This document shows positions 24,830 through 35,210 of a stretch of 35,949 nucleotides of DNA, piece by piece; the stretch's first letter is position 1; the number at the start of each line of letters is the position of its first letter. Location of the stretch: assembly GCA_020430675.1 (NCBI GenBank), contig JAGQJJ010000001.1:1-35949 (forward strand), in the 5' to 3' direction. The notes beneath the pieces were generated by a model that saw only the letters and a list, made by a program, of their open reading frames with translations, made no database searches and had not been told where the DNA came from. Source of the stretch: Myxococcales bacterium. Its GTDB lineage: Bacteria > Myxococcota > Bradymonadia > UBA7976 > UBA1532. A program made the translations under genes and the position numbers.

Positions 24830-25282
24830 ATGAGCAGCAAGACCCTCCTGAAGACGATCGCGATCGCGGCGCTCATCGCCGGCGGGGCCACCGGCCCGGC
24901 GGCGGCGGCCACCGCGACCGAGGGCGCGCAGCGTGAAGCGCTGTTGCCCCTCAAGGAGCCCATTCGCCCGCGCCGCGCCGTGCACGCCCTGCCCTGCGGG
25001 CTGCTGGCCATCGGCGCCGCGCCGCGCTCGGCGCCAGCGGTCGAGGCCGCCCCGCTGCTGGCGGTGGGCGGAGCGATGCTCGAAGAGAGCCGCGCCGTGC
25101 GCCATGGCAGCGCCGAGGTCGATCTGCGCCTGCGGGTGCTCGACGGGCCCGTGATCTCGACGCGCCTGACCAGCGCGCCGACCCTGATCGCCCGCCTCGG
25201 GCGCATGGGCCCGGCCCCGCTGACCATCGACGCGCCGACCTTGCACCGCAGCCGCCTCGCCCGCGCCCTCGCCGCGCGTTGA
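24830..25282 (+). CDS. Small secreted protein of unknown function
   Basis: A 150-residue protein with signal peptide LLKTIAIAALIAGGATGPAAAA. The mature part is Ala/Arg/Pro/Leu-rich with repeated short strands (LLAIGAAPRSAPAVEAAPLL, VDLRLRVLDGPVISTRL). A single Cys is present in ALPCGLLAIG. No family was recognised. The barrel-like gene starts 1 bp after its stop, so the two are surely co-transcribed and may act together in the envelope. No ribosome site is visible, which fits a leaderless transcript. Confidence 0.6.
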   Translation: MSSKTLLKTIAIAALIAGGATGPAAAATATEGAQREALLPLKEPIRPRRAVHALPCGLLAIGAAPRSAPAVEAAPLLAVGGAMLEESRAVRHGSAEVDLRLRVLDGPVISTRLTSAPTLIARLGRMGPAPLTIDAPTLHRSRLARALAAR

Positions 25283-25283
25283 C

Positions 25284-26600
25284 ATGCGGCCCCTGGCGGC
25301 GTTGTTCGCCGTCGGCCTGATCTGCGCCGCGCCGGCCGCGCGCGCCGATGATCCGGGCAGCTTCACGCTCGACGACGCCTGGGAAGGCCACTGGCGGCGC
25401 ATCTTCGACCGCCGCGGCCGCGCCGACTCCAACGGGCCGCTGCTCCAGCATCTGGGCCCGTACCAATACCCCGAATACGAGATGGATCTGGCCGCTTCGG
25501 GCTTCCTGCTCGCCGACGAAGCGAAGTTTGCCGCCGCGCCGGCCAGCGCCCGGCTGCGCGTGCAGAGCATCAATGAGTTCACCCTGGCCGAAGAGACCCA
25601 GCTCCGCGCCCGGGCGGGCTTCGGCGAGGCGGGGTTTGCCGCGCTGCGCCTCGATCGGCGCAGCGATCGGGCCTTTCAGAGCACGCTGGTGACCTTCTCG
25701 CTGGGCCATGACGCGATCGCCGGCCTGCCCCTCTTTGTGCGCCTCGACTTCTTCCCGCGTTGGGAGAAGGAGGACAGCGACCTGAACCTGGTCGTGGGCG
25801 CGCGCCACGCCGACTGGGGCGAGGTCCGCCTGCGCCTCGCCGCGCTCGACCCCTTCATCGACGCCAGCTACGCGCTCGCCGAGGGCCGCGATCTGGAGCT
25901 CAGCGAGCACCTCGACCAGCAGGGCGCGCCGCTGGCGCTGGCCATCGAGCTGCAATCGGCGCGCTTCTTCGGCGTGCGCTTCGAGCTTTACGGCGGCCGC
26001 GTGCTCTCGGCGCCGCTGCGCGTCTGGCACCCCGAGTCGCCGGATGAGGATTTTCGCCGCGATCGCTCGGCCTGGCTCGGCGCCGGACTGGTCGAATGGC
26101 GGCCGGCCGAGGGCCCGGTCACCGCCGGCATCAGCGTCGAGGCAATCCGCGCGCAATTCTCTCGCGAGGGCGATGCCGACCCGACGCGCGATGTCGCGGT
26201 CGACGAAGCCTCGACCCGCGCGCGGGGCTACGTGCTGGCGGCGCTGCCCGGCCCGGTGCGCCTCGAAGCCGCCGTGCAGCGCACCGTGGAAGAGGGCTGG
26301 CTCGACAACACGATCGGCGCGAAGGCCGGCGAGGGCGGCGACGTGCGCTGGCTGAGCAGCGCGCGGGCGATCTGGATGCCGTCGACCGTCGTCGGCCTCG
26401 AAGTGGGCCTGATGCGCAGCGACCGTTTGTTGATCGGCCCGCCCGGCGAACGCGAAGGCGGCAGCGACCACCGCCTGCTCACCCGCTGCGCCCTGCAGCT
26501 TGGCCCGAAGGTGCACATCACGTTTGGCATCGGCTGGGATCTCGATCCGAGCGATGGCCGCTACGACGGCGGCGGCTTGACCCTGCGCCTCAACGACTGA
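25284..26600 (+). CDS. Secreted, probable outer-membrane barrel protein of unknown function
   Basis: A 438-residue protein with signal peptide PLAALFAVGLICAAPAARA. After an acidic and aromatic N-terminal part (about 22-75), the chain alternates in long amphipathic strands such as FEVRFELYGGR-like and HITFGIGWDLDP, typical of an outer-membrane barrel. It ends GGLTLRLND rather than in Phe, so barrel assignment is moderate. No known family was recognised. It starts 1 bp after the stop of the small secreted gene, indicating a two-gene unit. Confidence 0.65.
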   Translation: MRPLAALFAVGLICAAPAARADDPGSFTLDDAWEGHWRRIFDRRGRADSNGPLLQHLGPYQYPEYEMDLAASGFLLADEAKFAAAPASARLRVQSINEFTLAEETQLRARAGFGEAGFAALRLDRRSDRAFQSTLVTFSLGHDAIAGLPLFVRLDFFPRWEKEDSDLNLVVGARHADWGEVRLRLAALDPFIDASYALAEGRDLELSEHLDQQGAPLALAIELQSARFFGVRFELYGGRVLSAPLRVWHPESPDEDFRRDRSAWLGAGLVEWRPAEGPVTAGISVEAIRAQFSREGDADPTRDVAVDEASTRARGYVLAALPGPVRLEAAVQRTVEEGWLDNTIGAKAGEGGDVRWLSSARAIWMPSTVVGLEVGLMRSDRLLIGPPGEREGGSDHRLLTRCALQLGPKVHITFGIGWDLDPSDGRYDGGGLTLRLND

Positions 26601-26650
26601 ACTCGCTTGCCCCTTTACGGCGCGATCCCCTCGCGTTTCAATGCGAACCG

Positions 26651-27124
26651 ATGCACGACTCGCTGCAATTGGTGATCGCCGATCTGACCATCTGGGCCCA
26701 CGCCCTCGATGGCACGATCCCGCGCGTGCAGGCCGCGTTTCACGAGCTGCGCCGCCATCAGCGCGTCACCGCGCCGGGCATGCTGTTTGCGCAGTTGCTC
26801 TCCGAGGTCGAAGACGACCACCGCGCCGAGCGGGTGCGCACCTTTGCCATCGAGTGCCCGACGCTGCCCGAGAGCCAGGGCGGCTGGCTGGCGGCGGGCG
26901 ATATCGGCTTCACGTTGCGCGAGCGCGGCCTGTTTGTCTCCGCGCTCTCCCATTACCTGCTGGCGCTGTGCATTCGCGAGGGCCTGCCCCTGTGGACGCT
27001 CGATGACGAGATGCGCCGCGCCGCGCAGGCCTTTTCGGTGCCGCTCTACGACGGCTACATCCCGTCGAGCCGCCCGCCGGCGGCGATCAAACCGGTCAAG
27101 GCGCGCGGATTGCTGCGCCGCTGA
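26651..27124 (+). CDS. PIN-like domain protein, orphan
   Basis: A 157-residue protein with PIN-domain layout. It opens with strand VIADLTIWAHAL carrying Asp11, has acidic residues in LLSEVEDD (Glu52, Glu54), and ends its core with GLPLWTLDDEMRRAA (Asp118, Asp119). In active PIN nucleases a helix starting with Asp precedes that last strand; here the equivalent segment is SALSHYLLALCI, with His101 where Asp is expected. The nuclease may therefore be weak or inactive. No antitoxin gene precedes it, unlike VapBC pairs. The start is the first ATG before the first strand; the ribosome site is poor. Confidence 0.7.
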   Translation: MHDSLQLVIADLTIWAHALDGTIPRVQAAFHELRRHQRVTAPGMLFAQLLSEVEDDHRAERVRTFAIECPTLPESQGGWLAAGDIGFTLRERGLFVSALSHYLLALCIREGLPLWTLDDEMRRAAQAFSVPLYDGYIPSSRPPAAIKPVKARGLLRR

Positions 27125-27140
27125 GGCCTCGCCGGACCGG

Positions 27141-27168
27141 TGGACTCAACCCGTAATCGGAGTAGAAT
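27141..27168 (+). promoter_or_regulatory. Probable sigma70 promoter for the aldehyde dehydrogenase gene
   Basis: TGGACT at 27141-27146 and TAGAAT at 27163-27168 are separated by 16 bp. The -10 matches five of six consensus bases. The predicted transcript starts about 20 bp before ATG 27197, leaving room for the GAGGAGG ribosome site. Confidence 0.45.
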
Positions 27169-27196
27169 GCCGCGACCGCACGGCAGAGGAGGCGCG

Positions 27197-28876
27197 ATGG
27201 ACACCGCGAGCCTCGATCGAGACATCGAGACGTTGCAGGCGAACAAAGACGCCTGGGCCCAGCTCCCCATCGGCCGCCGGATCGAGTATCTGCGCGGCCT
27301 TCTGAAAGGCACCGAGGCGGTGGCCCATCGTCAGGTGCAGGCGGCCATCGCCGCCAAGGGCATCGATCCGGGCTCCGCGCTGGTCGGCGAGGAGTACTTC
27401 GGCGGCCCGGTCATCATCATCCGCACGCTGCGCCTGCTCATCCGCACGCTCGAAGACATCGAGCGCCACGGGTCGCCGCAGCTCCCGAAGGACGGGCTGC
27501 GCACGCGCAACGGCCAGACGGCGGTGCAGGTCTTCCCGCTGTCGACGCTCGACAAGCTGACGTTCAGCGGCTTTTCCGCCGAGGTGTGGATGGAGCCGGG
27601 CGTCACCCCGGAGACGCTGCCGGAAGAGATGGCCGGCTTCTACCGCGGCAATGGCGGCGAAGGCCGGGTTGCGCTGGTGCTCGGCGCGGGCAACGTGGCC
27701 AGCATCGGCCCGCTCGACATGGTGCACAAGCTGTTCGCCGAGGGGCAGGTGTGCCTGCTCAAGTTCAACCCGGTCAACGATTACCTCGGGCCGTTTGTCG
27801 AGGAGTCGTTCGCCGAGCTGATCCGCGACGGCTTCGTGCGCACGGCGTACGGCGGGGCCGATGTGGGCGCTTATCTCTGCCAGCACCCGCGCATCGACGA
27901 GGTGCACATCACCGGCAGCGACAAGACCCATGACGCCATCGTCTTCGGCGGCGGCGCCGAGGGGCGCGAGCGCAAGGCCAAGAACCGGCCGCTCAACCAC
28001 AAGCGCATCACCAGCGAGCTGGGCAACGTCAGCCCGGTGATCATCGTGCCCGGCCCGTGGACCGAGTCGGACCTGCGCTTCCACGCCGAGAACGTGGCCA
28101 CGCAGATGGCCAATAACGGCGGCTTCAACTGCAACGCGGCCAAGGTCATCGTGCTGCACGAAGCGTGGCCGCAGAAGCGCGCCTTCATGGACATGCTGCG
28201 CGCGGTGCTCGCCGCGATCCCGCAGCGGCGCGCCTATTACCCGGGCGCGGCCGATCGCTACGAGAAGTTTGTCGGCGCCCACCCGCAGGCGCAGCCCATC
28301 GGCCCGCGCAGCGAAGGCGTGCTGCCGTGGACGCTCATCCCCGACGTGCCCGCCGCGAAGGCCGATGATATGGCCTTCACCGACGAGTCGTTCTGCGGCA
28401 TCACCGCCCAGACCGCGCTGCCGGGCGCCGACGCCAGGGAGTTCCTGGCCAACGCGGTGCGCTTCTGCAATGAGACGCTCTGGGGCACCCTCAACGCCTG
28501 CGTCATCGTGCACCCGCGCACCGCCGAGGCGCTTGGCGACGCGCTCGATGAGGCCATCGGCGATCTGGAGTATGGCAGCGTCGGCGTGAACCACTGGCCG
28601 GCGCTGAGCTACGCGCTCGGCAGCACCACCTGGGGCGCGTGGCCGGGCCATACGCTCGATGACATCCAGAGCGGCATCGGGGTGGTGCACAACACCTTCC
28701 TCTTCGACCGCCCGCAGAAGAGCGTCATCCGCGGCCCGTTCCGGGTCACGCCCAAGCCGCCGTGGTTCGTGACCCACAAGCGCACCGACAAGGTGGCGCG
28801 GGCGATGCTGGCGCTTGAATCGGCGCCCGGCTTCGCCAAGGTCCCGGCCATCGCCTTTCACGCCCTGCTCGGCTGA
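27197..28876 (+). CDS. Aldehyde dehydrogenase family protein, long atypical form
   Basis: A 559-residue protein, longer than the usual 480-500. The nucleotide-binding fold shows VALVLGAGNVASIGPLDM and EVHITGSDKTHDAI, the counterpart of FTGS. The general base is Glu274 in SELGNVSPVII (family ELGGxxP). The nucleophile is Cys312 in NNGGFNCNAAKV. All catalytic positions are kept, but the cysteine context is FNCN rather than GQxC. ATG 27197 is chosen over 27140 because GAGGAGG lies 4 bp before it. The HTTM-DCC gene follows after 5 bp, so they are likely one operon. The substrate is unknown; long-chain or unusual aldehydes are possible. Confidence 0.88.
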   Translation: MDTASLDRDIETLQANKDAWAQLPIGRRIEYLRGLLKGTEAVAHRQVQAAIAAKGIDPGSALVGEEYFGGPVIIIRTLRLLIRTLEDIERHGSPQLPKDGLRTRNGQTAVQVFPLSTLDKLTFSGFSAEVWMEPGVTPETLPEEMAGFYRGNGGEGRVALVLGAGNVASIGPLDMVHKLFAEGQVCLLKFNPVNDYLGPFVEESFAELIRDGFVRTAYGGADVGAYLCQHPRIDEVHITGSDKTHDAIVFGGGAEGRERKAKNRPLNHKRITSELGNVSPVIIVPGPWTESDLRFHAENVATQMANNGGFNCNAAKVIVLHEAWPQKRAFMDMLRAVLAAIPQRRAYYPGAADRYEKFVGAHPQAQPIGPRSEGVLPWTLIPDVPAAKADDMAFTDESFCGITAQTALPGADAREFLANAVRFCNETLWGTLNACVIVHPRTAEALGDALDEAIGDLEYGSVGVNHWPALSYALGSTTWGAWPGHTLDDIQSGIGVVHNTFLFDRPQKSVIRGPFRVTPKPPWFVTHKRTDKVARAMLALESAPGFAKVPAIAFHALLG

Positions 28877-28881
28877 ACCCG

Positions 28882-30867
28882 ATGGAGACGCCGGATCCCG
28901 CCTCGGGTTCGGCCCTGCGCCGCGCCGGTCGCGCTGTCGCCCGGGCCTGGTTCTCGGCCGACCCGCGCGCGCTTGGCCTGTTTCGCATCGCGTTTGGCCT
29001 GCTCTGCATGTGGGACGTCGTCCGGCGCCTGCCCTTTGTCGAGGTCTTCTACAGCAACGCCGGGGTGCTCGCGAACCATTTCTCGCTGTACCGCCCGCAC
29101 GGCGAGTTCACCTTCAGCCTGCTGCTGGCGCTGAGCCATCCGGGCGAGGTGGCGGTCTTTTTTGCGCTCACCCTGATCTGCCTCGTCTTCTTCACCCTCG
29201 GCTGGCGCACGAAGTTCTTCCACGTCCTGGCGATGCTGGGAATGCTGAGCATTCACGCCCGCAATGTGATGCTCGAGAACGGCGGCGACGTGGTGATGAA
29301 CCTGTGGTGGCTGTGGACGCTGGCGCTGCCCCTGGGCCGTCGCTTCAGCGTCGACGCGTTCTTCCGCAGCCTGCGCGAGCGCAAGGAGGGCCCCGACGCC
29401 CTCAACGACGCGCCGCCGCCCGACCGGGCGCGCGTCTGGTCGCTTGCCGTCTTTGCGGTGCTCTGTCAGTACGGCGTCATCTATTTCTTCAACACCGTGC
29501 ACAAGGGCGGCCCGACCTGGATGGACGGCACCTGCATCGCGTGGGTGCTGCAACAGGACCGCATCGTGACCCCGTTCGGGCTGTGGGTGCGCGAGTCGTG
29601 GCCGCTGTGGATGACCCAGGCGATGACGTGGGGCACGCTGGTCATCGAGGGCGCGGCGCCGTTTCTGTTCTTCAGCCCCATCGCGACGAAGTGGTGTCGG
29701 CGGGTGGCCATCATCAGCCTGATCGGGCTGCACGGCGGCATCTTCCTGATGACCGATGTGGGCCTGTTCTCGCCGACGATGATCGTGGGCTACCTGCTGC
29801 TCATCGACGCCGCCGACATCGAGCTTCTGCGCCGCGCGCTGCGCCGGCTGGCCGGCCCGCCGGTGCAGGCGTGGTACGACAGCGACTGCGGCGTCTGCCA
29901 CCTGAGCGCGCGCACCGGCGCGCGGCTCGATCGCCTGGGCCTGATCACGTGGCTGCCCCGCTTCGCCGACGCGCCGCTGCCGCCGGGATATACGCAAGAG
30001 CGCTTCGAGGCCGAGAGCGAGGTGACCATCATCGTCACCGATGGCCAGCGCGTCTGGACGCATCACCGCGCCATCGCGCGCCTGCTCGCCGCGGTGCCGC
30101 TCGGCCGCCTCGTGGCCTGGATCGCGTGGGTGCCCGGCATCAGCGCCCTGTCGTTGCGCGGCTATCGGGCCTTTTCGGCGCGCCGCCATCTGGTCAGCGC
30201 CGCGTTGGGCATGGGCGTCTGCGGGCTGAACAAGCCCAAAGGCGAGGTGGGCGAGGTGCACATCGAGAGCGCCGCCGGCCGCCTCGTGCGCCGCACCGGC
30301 TTTGTGCTGGCCAACGCGGTGCTGCTCGCCTGCATGGCGGCGACCACCAGCCAGATGCTCATCGAAAACCGCTTCGTTCGCCGGCACTTGCACATCGAGC
30401 ACCACCAGCCGACATGGGCGCGGGCCATCGTGCAATACGGGCGGTGGTTTCAGGGCTGGAGCATGTTTGCCCCCGACGCGCCCAAACGCGATGGCTGGCT
30501 GGTCATCGACGCCGAGCTGCCCGATGGAACCCATGTCGACCCGCAGACCGGCGAGGCCCCGCGCTTCGAAGCCCTGCGCGCCGAGTGGATGTACCACGGC
30601 GGCTTCCGCGGCCAGTTCTGGGGCACCTATGGCTCGCGACTGGCCGGCAAGCGCAACAGCGCCTATCGCCCGGGGCTGATCTCGTGGCTGCGCAACACCC
30701 GGCTGCAACGCCTGCATCTGCCGCCGGGCCAGCAGCTGCGCGCCATCACGGTCTGGTGGATCGGCGACAAATCACCCGATCCGCGCGTCGGCGGCGAGCC
30801 CGTCGTCGACGAGAAGTACATCGTCGTGCGCTGGCCCAAACGCGCCGGCGACGACGATGGCCAGTGA
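28882..30867 (+). CDS. HTTM membrane domain fused to a DCC (DUF393) thiol-disulfide domain
   Basis: A 661-residue protein. Residues about 35-315 are an HTTM domain with several helices (for example FFALTLICLVFFTLGWRT and LVIEGAAPFLFFSP), a family related to vitamin K-dependent gamma-carboxylase. Residues about 328-430 form a DCC domain opening AWYDSDCGVCHLSA with Cys336 and Cys339 in a CxxC redox motif. A C-terminal region (about 470-661) carries a helix, then FAPDAPKRDGWLVIDAEL, as in other HTTM proteins. It probably acts in the inner membrane with a thiol-redox step. It follows the aldehyde dehydrogenase gene by 5 bp. The substrate is unknown. Confidence 0.85.
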   Translation: METPDPASGSALRRAGRAVARAWFSADPRALGLFRIAFGLLCMWDVVRRLPFVEVFYSNAGVLANHFSLYRPHGEFTFSLLLALSHPGEVAVFFALTLICLVFFTLGWRTKFFHVLAMLGMLSIHARNVMLENGGDVVMNLWWLWTLALPLGRRFSVDAFFRSLRERKEGPDALNDAPPPDRARVWSLAVFAVLCQYGVIYFFNTVHKGGPTWMDGTCIAWVLQQDRIVTPFGLWVRESWPLWMTQAMTWGTLVIEGAAPFLFFSPIATKWCRRVAIISLIGLHGGIFLMTDVGLFSPTMIVGYLLLIDAADIELLRRALRRLAGPPVQAWYDSDCGVCHLSARTGARLDRLGLITWLPRFADAPLPPGYTQERFEAESEVTIIVTDGQRVWTHHRAIARLLAAVPLGRLVAWIAWVPGISALSLRGYRAFSARRHLVSAALGMGVCGLNKPKGEVGEVHIESAAGRLVRRTGFVLANAVLLACMAATTSQMLIENRFVRRHLHIEHHQPTWARAIVQYGRWFQGWSMFAPDAPKRDGWLVIDAELPDGTHVDPQTGEAPRFEALRAEWMYHGGFRGQFWGTYGSRLAGKRNSAYRPGLISWLRNTRLQRLHLPPGQQLRAITVWWIGDKSPDPRVGGEPVVDEKYIVVRWPKRAGDDDGQ

Positions 30868-30915
30868 GCGCGACCGTCGGTCGCTGCTGATGACTTCAAT
30901 GGGGGGAGGAAAAGC

Positions 30916-32307
30916 GTGATCGAGGGCCGCAAAGTGAAGTGGTACGGGCTGTTTATCGGGCTCGACGACTACGCCGACGCCCGCCTCGGTGATCGGGGCG
31001 CGGTCAACGACGCGAAGGCCTGGTGGGCGACGACCCGCCAGTGGGCGCTGCCGCCCGAGCGGGTGGTGATCGCCACCTCCCCGCAGCTTGCGCCCGCGGC
31101 GCTCGGCGAGGGGGGAGAGCGGGCGCGGCTCTTCAGCGCCGACCATGCCGGCTTCGCGGCTGCGCTCACGGCGTTGATCAAGGCGGTCGACGGCGATCCC
31201 GACGCCCGGGTGCTGCTGGCGTGGAGCGGCCACGCGGCGGCGGGCAAGGCGGGCGAGGGCACGCGGCTGGCAGTGGCTGATTTTGCCGGCGATCCGGCCC
31301 GGCTGGTGTCGCTGGCGCAGATCGTGGGTCGGCTGTGCGACGCGATGCGCGGCGGGGCCGACGGCTTCGATGGCCCCGAGCCGGCGGTGCTGGCATTCGT
31401 CGACGCCGGTCGCGGCGCGATCCCGGCCGCGACCGGCGCGCCGGCCGGGCCGTCCGACGTGCGCCTGACCGAGATCGGCGCGCTGGTGATGACCGCGGGC
31501 GCGCCCGACGAGCAGGCCCAGGTCATCGACATCGGCGGGGCGCGCCGCGGCGCGTTCAGTTGGGCGGTCAACACCCTGCTCGGCCGGTTCGGCGCCCTGG
31601 AAGGCGCGAGCGCGCTGACGCCGGCCGATCTGCACCACCGCACGCGCGCGCTGCTCGATGCCATCGCGGCGCCGCAGTCGCCGATGCTGTTCGCGGCGCC
31701 CGAACGCTTCCACCAGCCGCTGCTGCCGGGCCTGATGGCCCAGGCGTCCGCGGCTCAGGCGGACGACTCGGACGACATGGCGGACTTCTTCGACGTCAGC
31801 CCCCGGCGCAAGCGCGAGCGGGCGTCGTTCGAGATCTACCCGGGGCTTGAGGGCAAGGTGGTGGAGTATGACCTGCGGGCGGGCGATGGCAAGCTGCTCG
31901 GCACGCTGTACATCGCCGGGTCTGGCGTGAGCGCGGGCTGGGCGCAGAACACCGAGTATTGGACCCACGGCGTGCCCGAAGAAGACTTCACGATGGTCTG
32001 CAAGGGCACGATCGCCTCCACGACGCCGTGCCCGCCGTCGGGCACCTTGACGTTCCCGCTCATGACCCTCTCGACCGCGCCGTCAACCCAGACCAAGACC
32101 CCCGACGGCGCCTTCGAAATCTGGAAGCTGGTGGGCTACAGCGCCACGAACGCCGTCAAGGGGTCGACGACCTATACCTATATCGGCCAGAACCCGGGCG
32201 GCACCATCGCCACGTTCTCCGACGAGACGCTGATGTGGCGGAAGGCCAAGTCACCGACCGAGCTGACCTCGGGCACCTGGTACACCGTCGACGTGAAGCC
32301 CCATTAG
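30916..32307 (+). CDS. Caspase-like (C14) fold protein lacking the catalytic cysteine
   Basis: A 463-residue protein. It starts KWYGLFIGLDDYADARL, the first strand of C14 caspase-like domains, followed by GAVNDAKAW. The catalytic histidine is kept as His106 in LLAWSGHAA (family YSGHG). The next motif reads VLAFVDAGRGA where active enzymes have DACHSG, so the nucleophile Cys is Gly165 and the following His is Arg166. Residues about 300-463 form a separate beta-rich region, with TEYWTHGVPEEDFTMVCKG, of no recognised family. GTG 30916 has a strong GGAGG site 6 bp upstream. It faces the kinase-FGE gene, 27 bp apart. A binding or regulatory pseudoprotease role is inferred. Confidence 0.75.
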   Translation: MIEGRKVKWYGLFIGLDDYADARLGDRGAVNDAKAWWATTRQWALPPERVVIATSPQLAPAALGEGGERARLFSADHAGFAAALTALIKAVDGDPDARVLLAWSGHAAAGKAGEGTRLAVADFAGDPARLVSLAQIVGRLCDAMRGGADGFDGPEPAVLAFVDAGRGAIPAATGAPAGPSDVRLTEIGALVMTAGAPDEQAQVIDIGGARRGAFSWAVNTLLGRFGALEGASALTPADLHHRTRALLDAIAAPQSPMLFAAPERFHQPLLPGLMAQASAAQADDSDDMADFFDVSPRRKRERASFEIYPGLEGKVVEYDLRAGDGKLLGTLYIAGSGVSAGWAQNTEYWTHGVPEEDFTMVCKGTIASTTPCPPSGTLTFPLMTLSTAPSTQTKTPDGAFEIWKLVGYSATNAVKGSTTYTYIGQNPGGTIATFSDETLMWRKAKSPTELTSGTWYTVDVKPH

Positions 32308-32316
32308 GCGCGCGCA

Positions 32317-32328
32317 TCGCCCGGGCGA
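32317..32328. other. 12-bp perfect palindrome between convergent genes
   Basis: TCGCCCGGGCGA lies in the 27-bp gap between the caspase-like and kinase genes. It has no loop and no T-run on either side, so a bidirectional terminator is only a weak possibility. Confidence 0.2.
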
Positions 32329-32334
32329 GCCGCG

Positions 32335-34965
<2,631 letters not shown>

Positions 34966-35073
34966 CGACGTTCTCCATGGCCGAGTCGCGCTACGATACC
35001 GGCCCGCAACGCGCGGTGGAACCAGCCGCGCGGTGGATCGACGTTCGACCGTCCGCGTTGTCGTCTGCCAGAC

Positions 35074-35159
35074 CGCAGAGCCGCTTACGTCCGCGGCCGC
35101 CGCCTCGACGCACCTCCTGGTGCGCCTTCGTTGCGGCCTGTGGGCGCGCAGGCTCTGCG
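35074..35159. repeat. 86-nt symmetric imperfect palindrome in the kinase upstream region
   Basis: Three nested inverted pairs share one centre near 35116. The outer arms are CGCAGAGCC (35074-35082) and GGCTCTGCG (35151-35159). The middle arms are GGCCGC (35095-35100) and GCGGCC (35133-35138). The inner stem is CGCACC (35109-35114) with a TCCT loop and GGTGCG (35119-35124). It could form a long hairpin in RNA or a cruciform in DNA. It adjoins the dispersed repeat copy at 35150-35210. The remaining gap (34966-35073) shows no gene. Confidence 0.55.
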
Positions 35160-35210
35160 CACGCGCATCGGCGCCCTCGGTCGCTCGAGTTGTTTCTGCA
35201 CAAGCCCTTA
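35150..35210 (-). repeat. Dispersed intergenic repeat, copy 2
   Basis: Read on the minus strand from 35210, the sequence begins TAAGGGCTTGTGCAGAAACA and continues with CTCG, CGAGGGC, CCGAT, CGCGT and GCGCAG in the same order as 5151-5210. The TAA at its edge is the stop codon of the pectinacetylesterase-like gene. It leads directly into the palindrome at 35074-35159. No second terminal inverted repeat was found for this copy. Confidence 0.6.
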
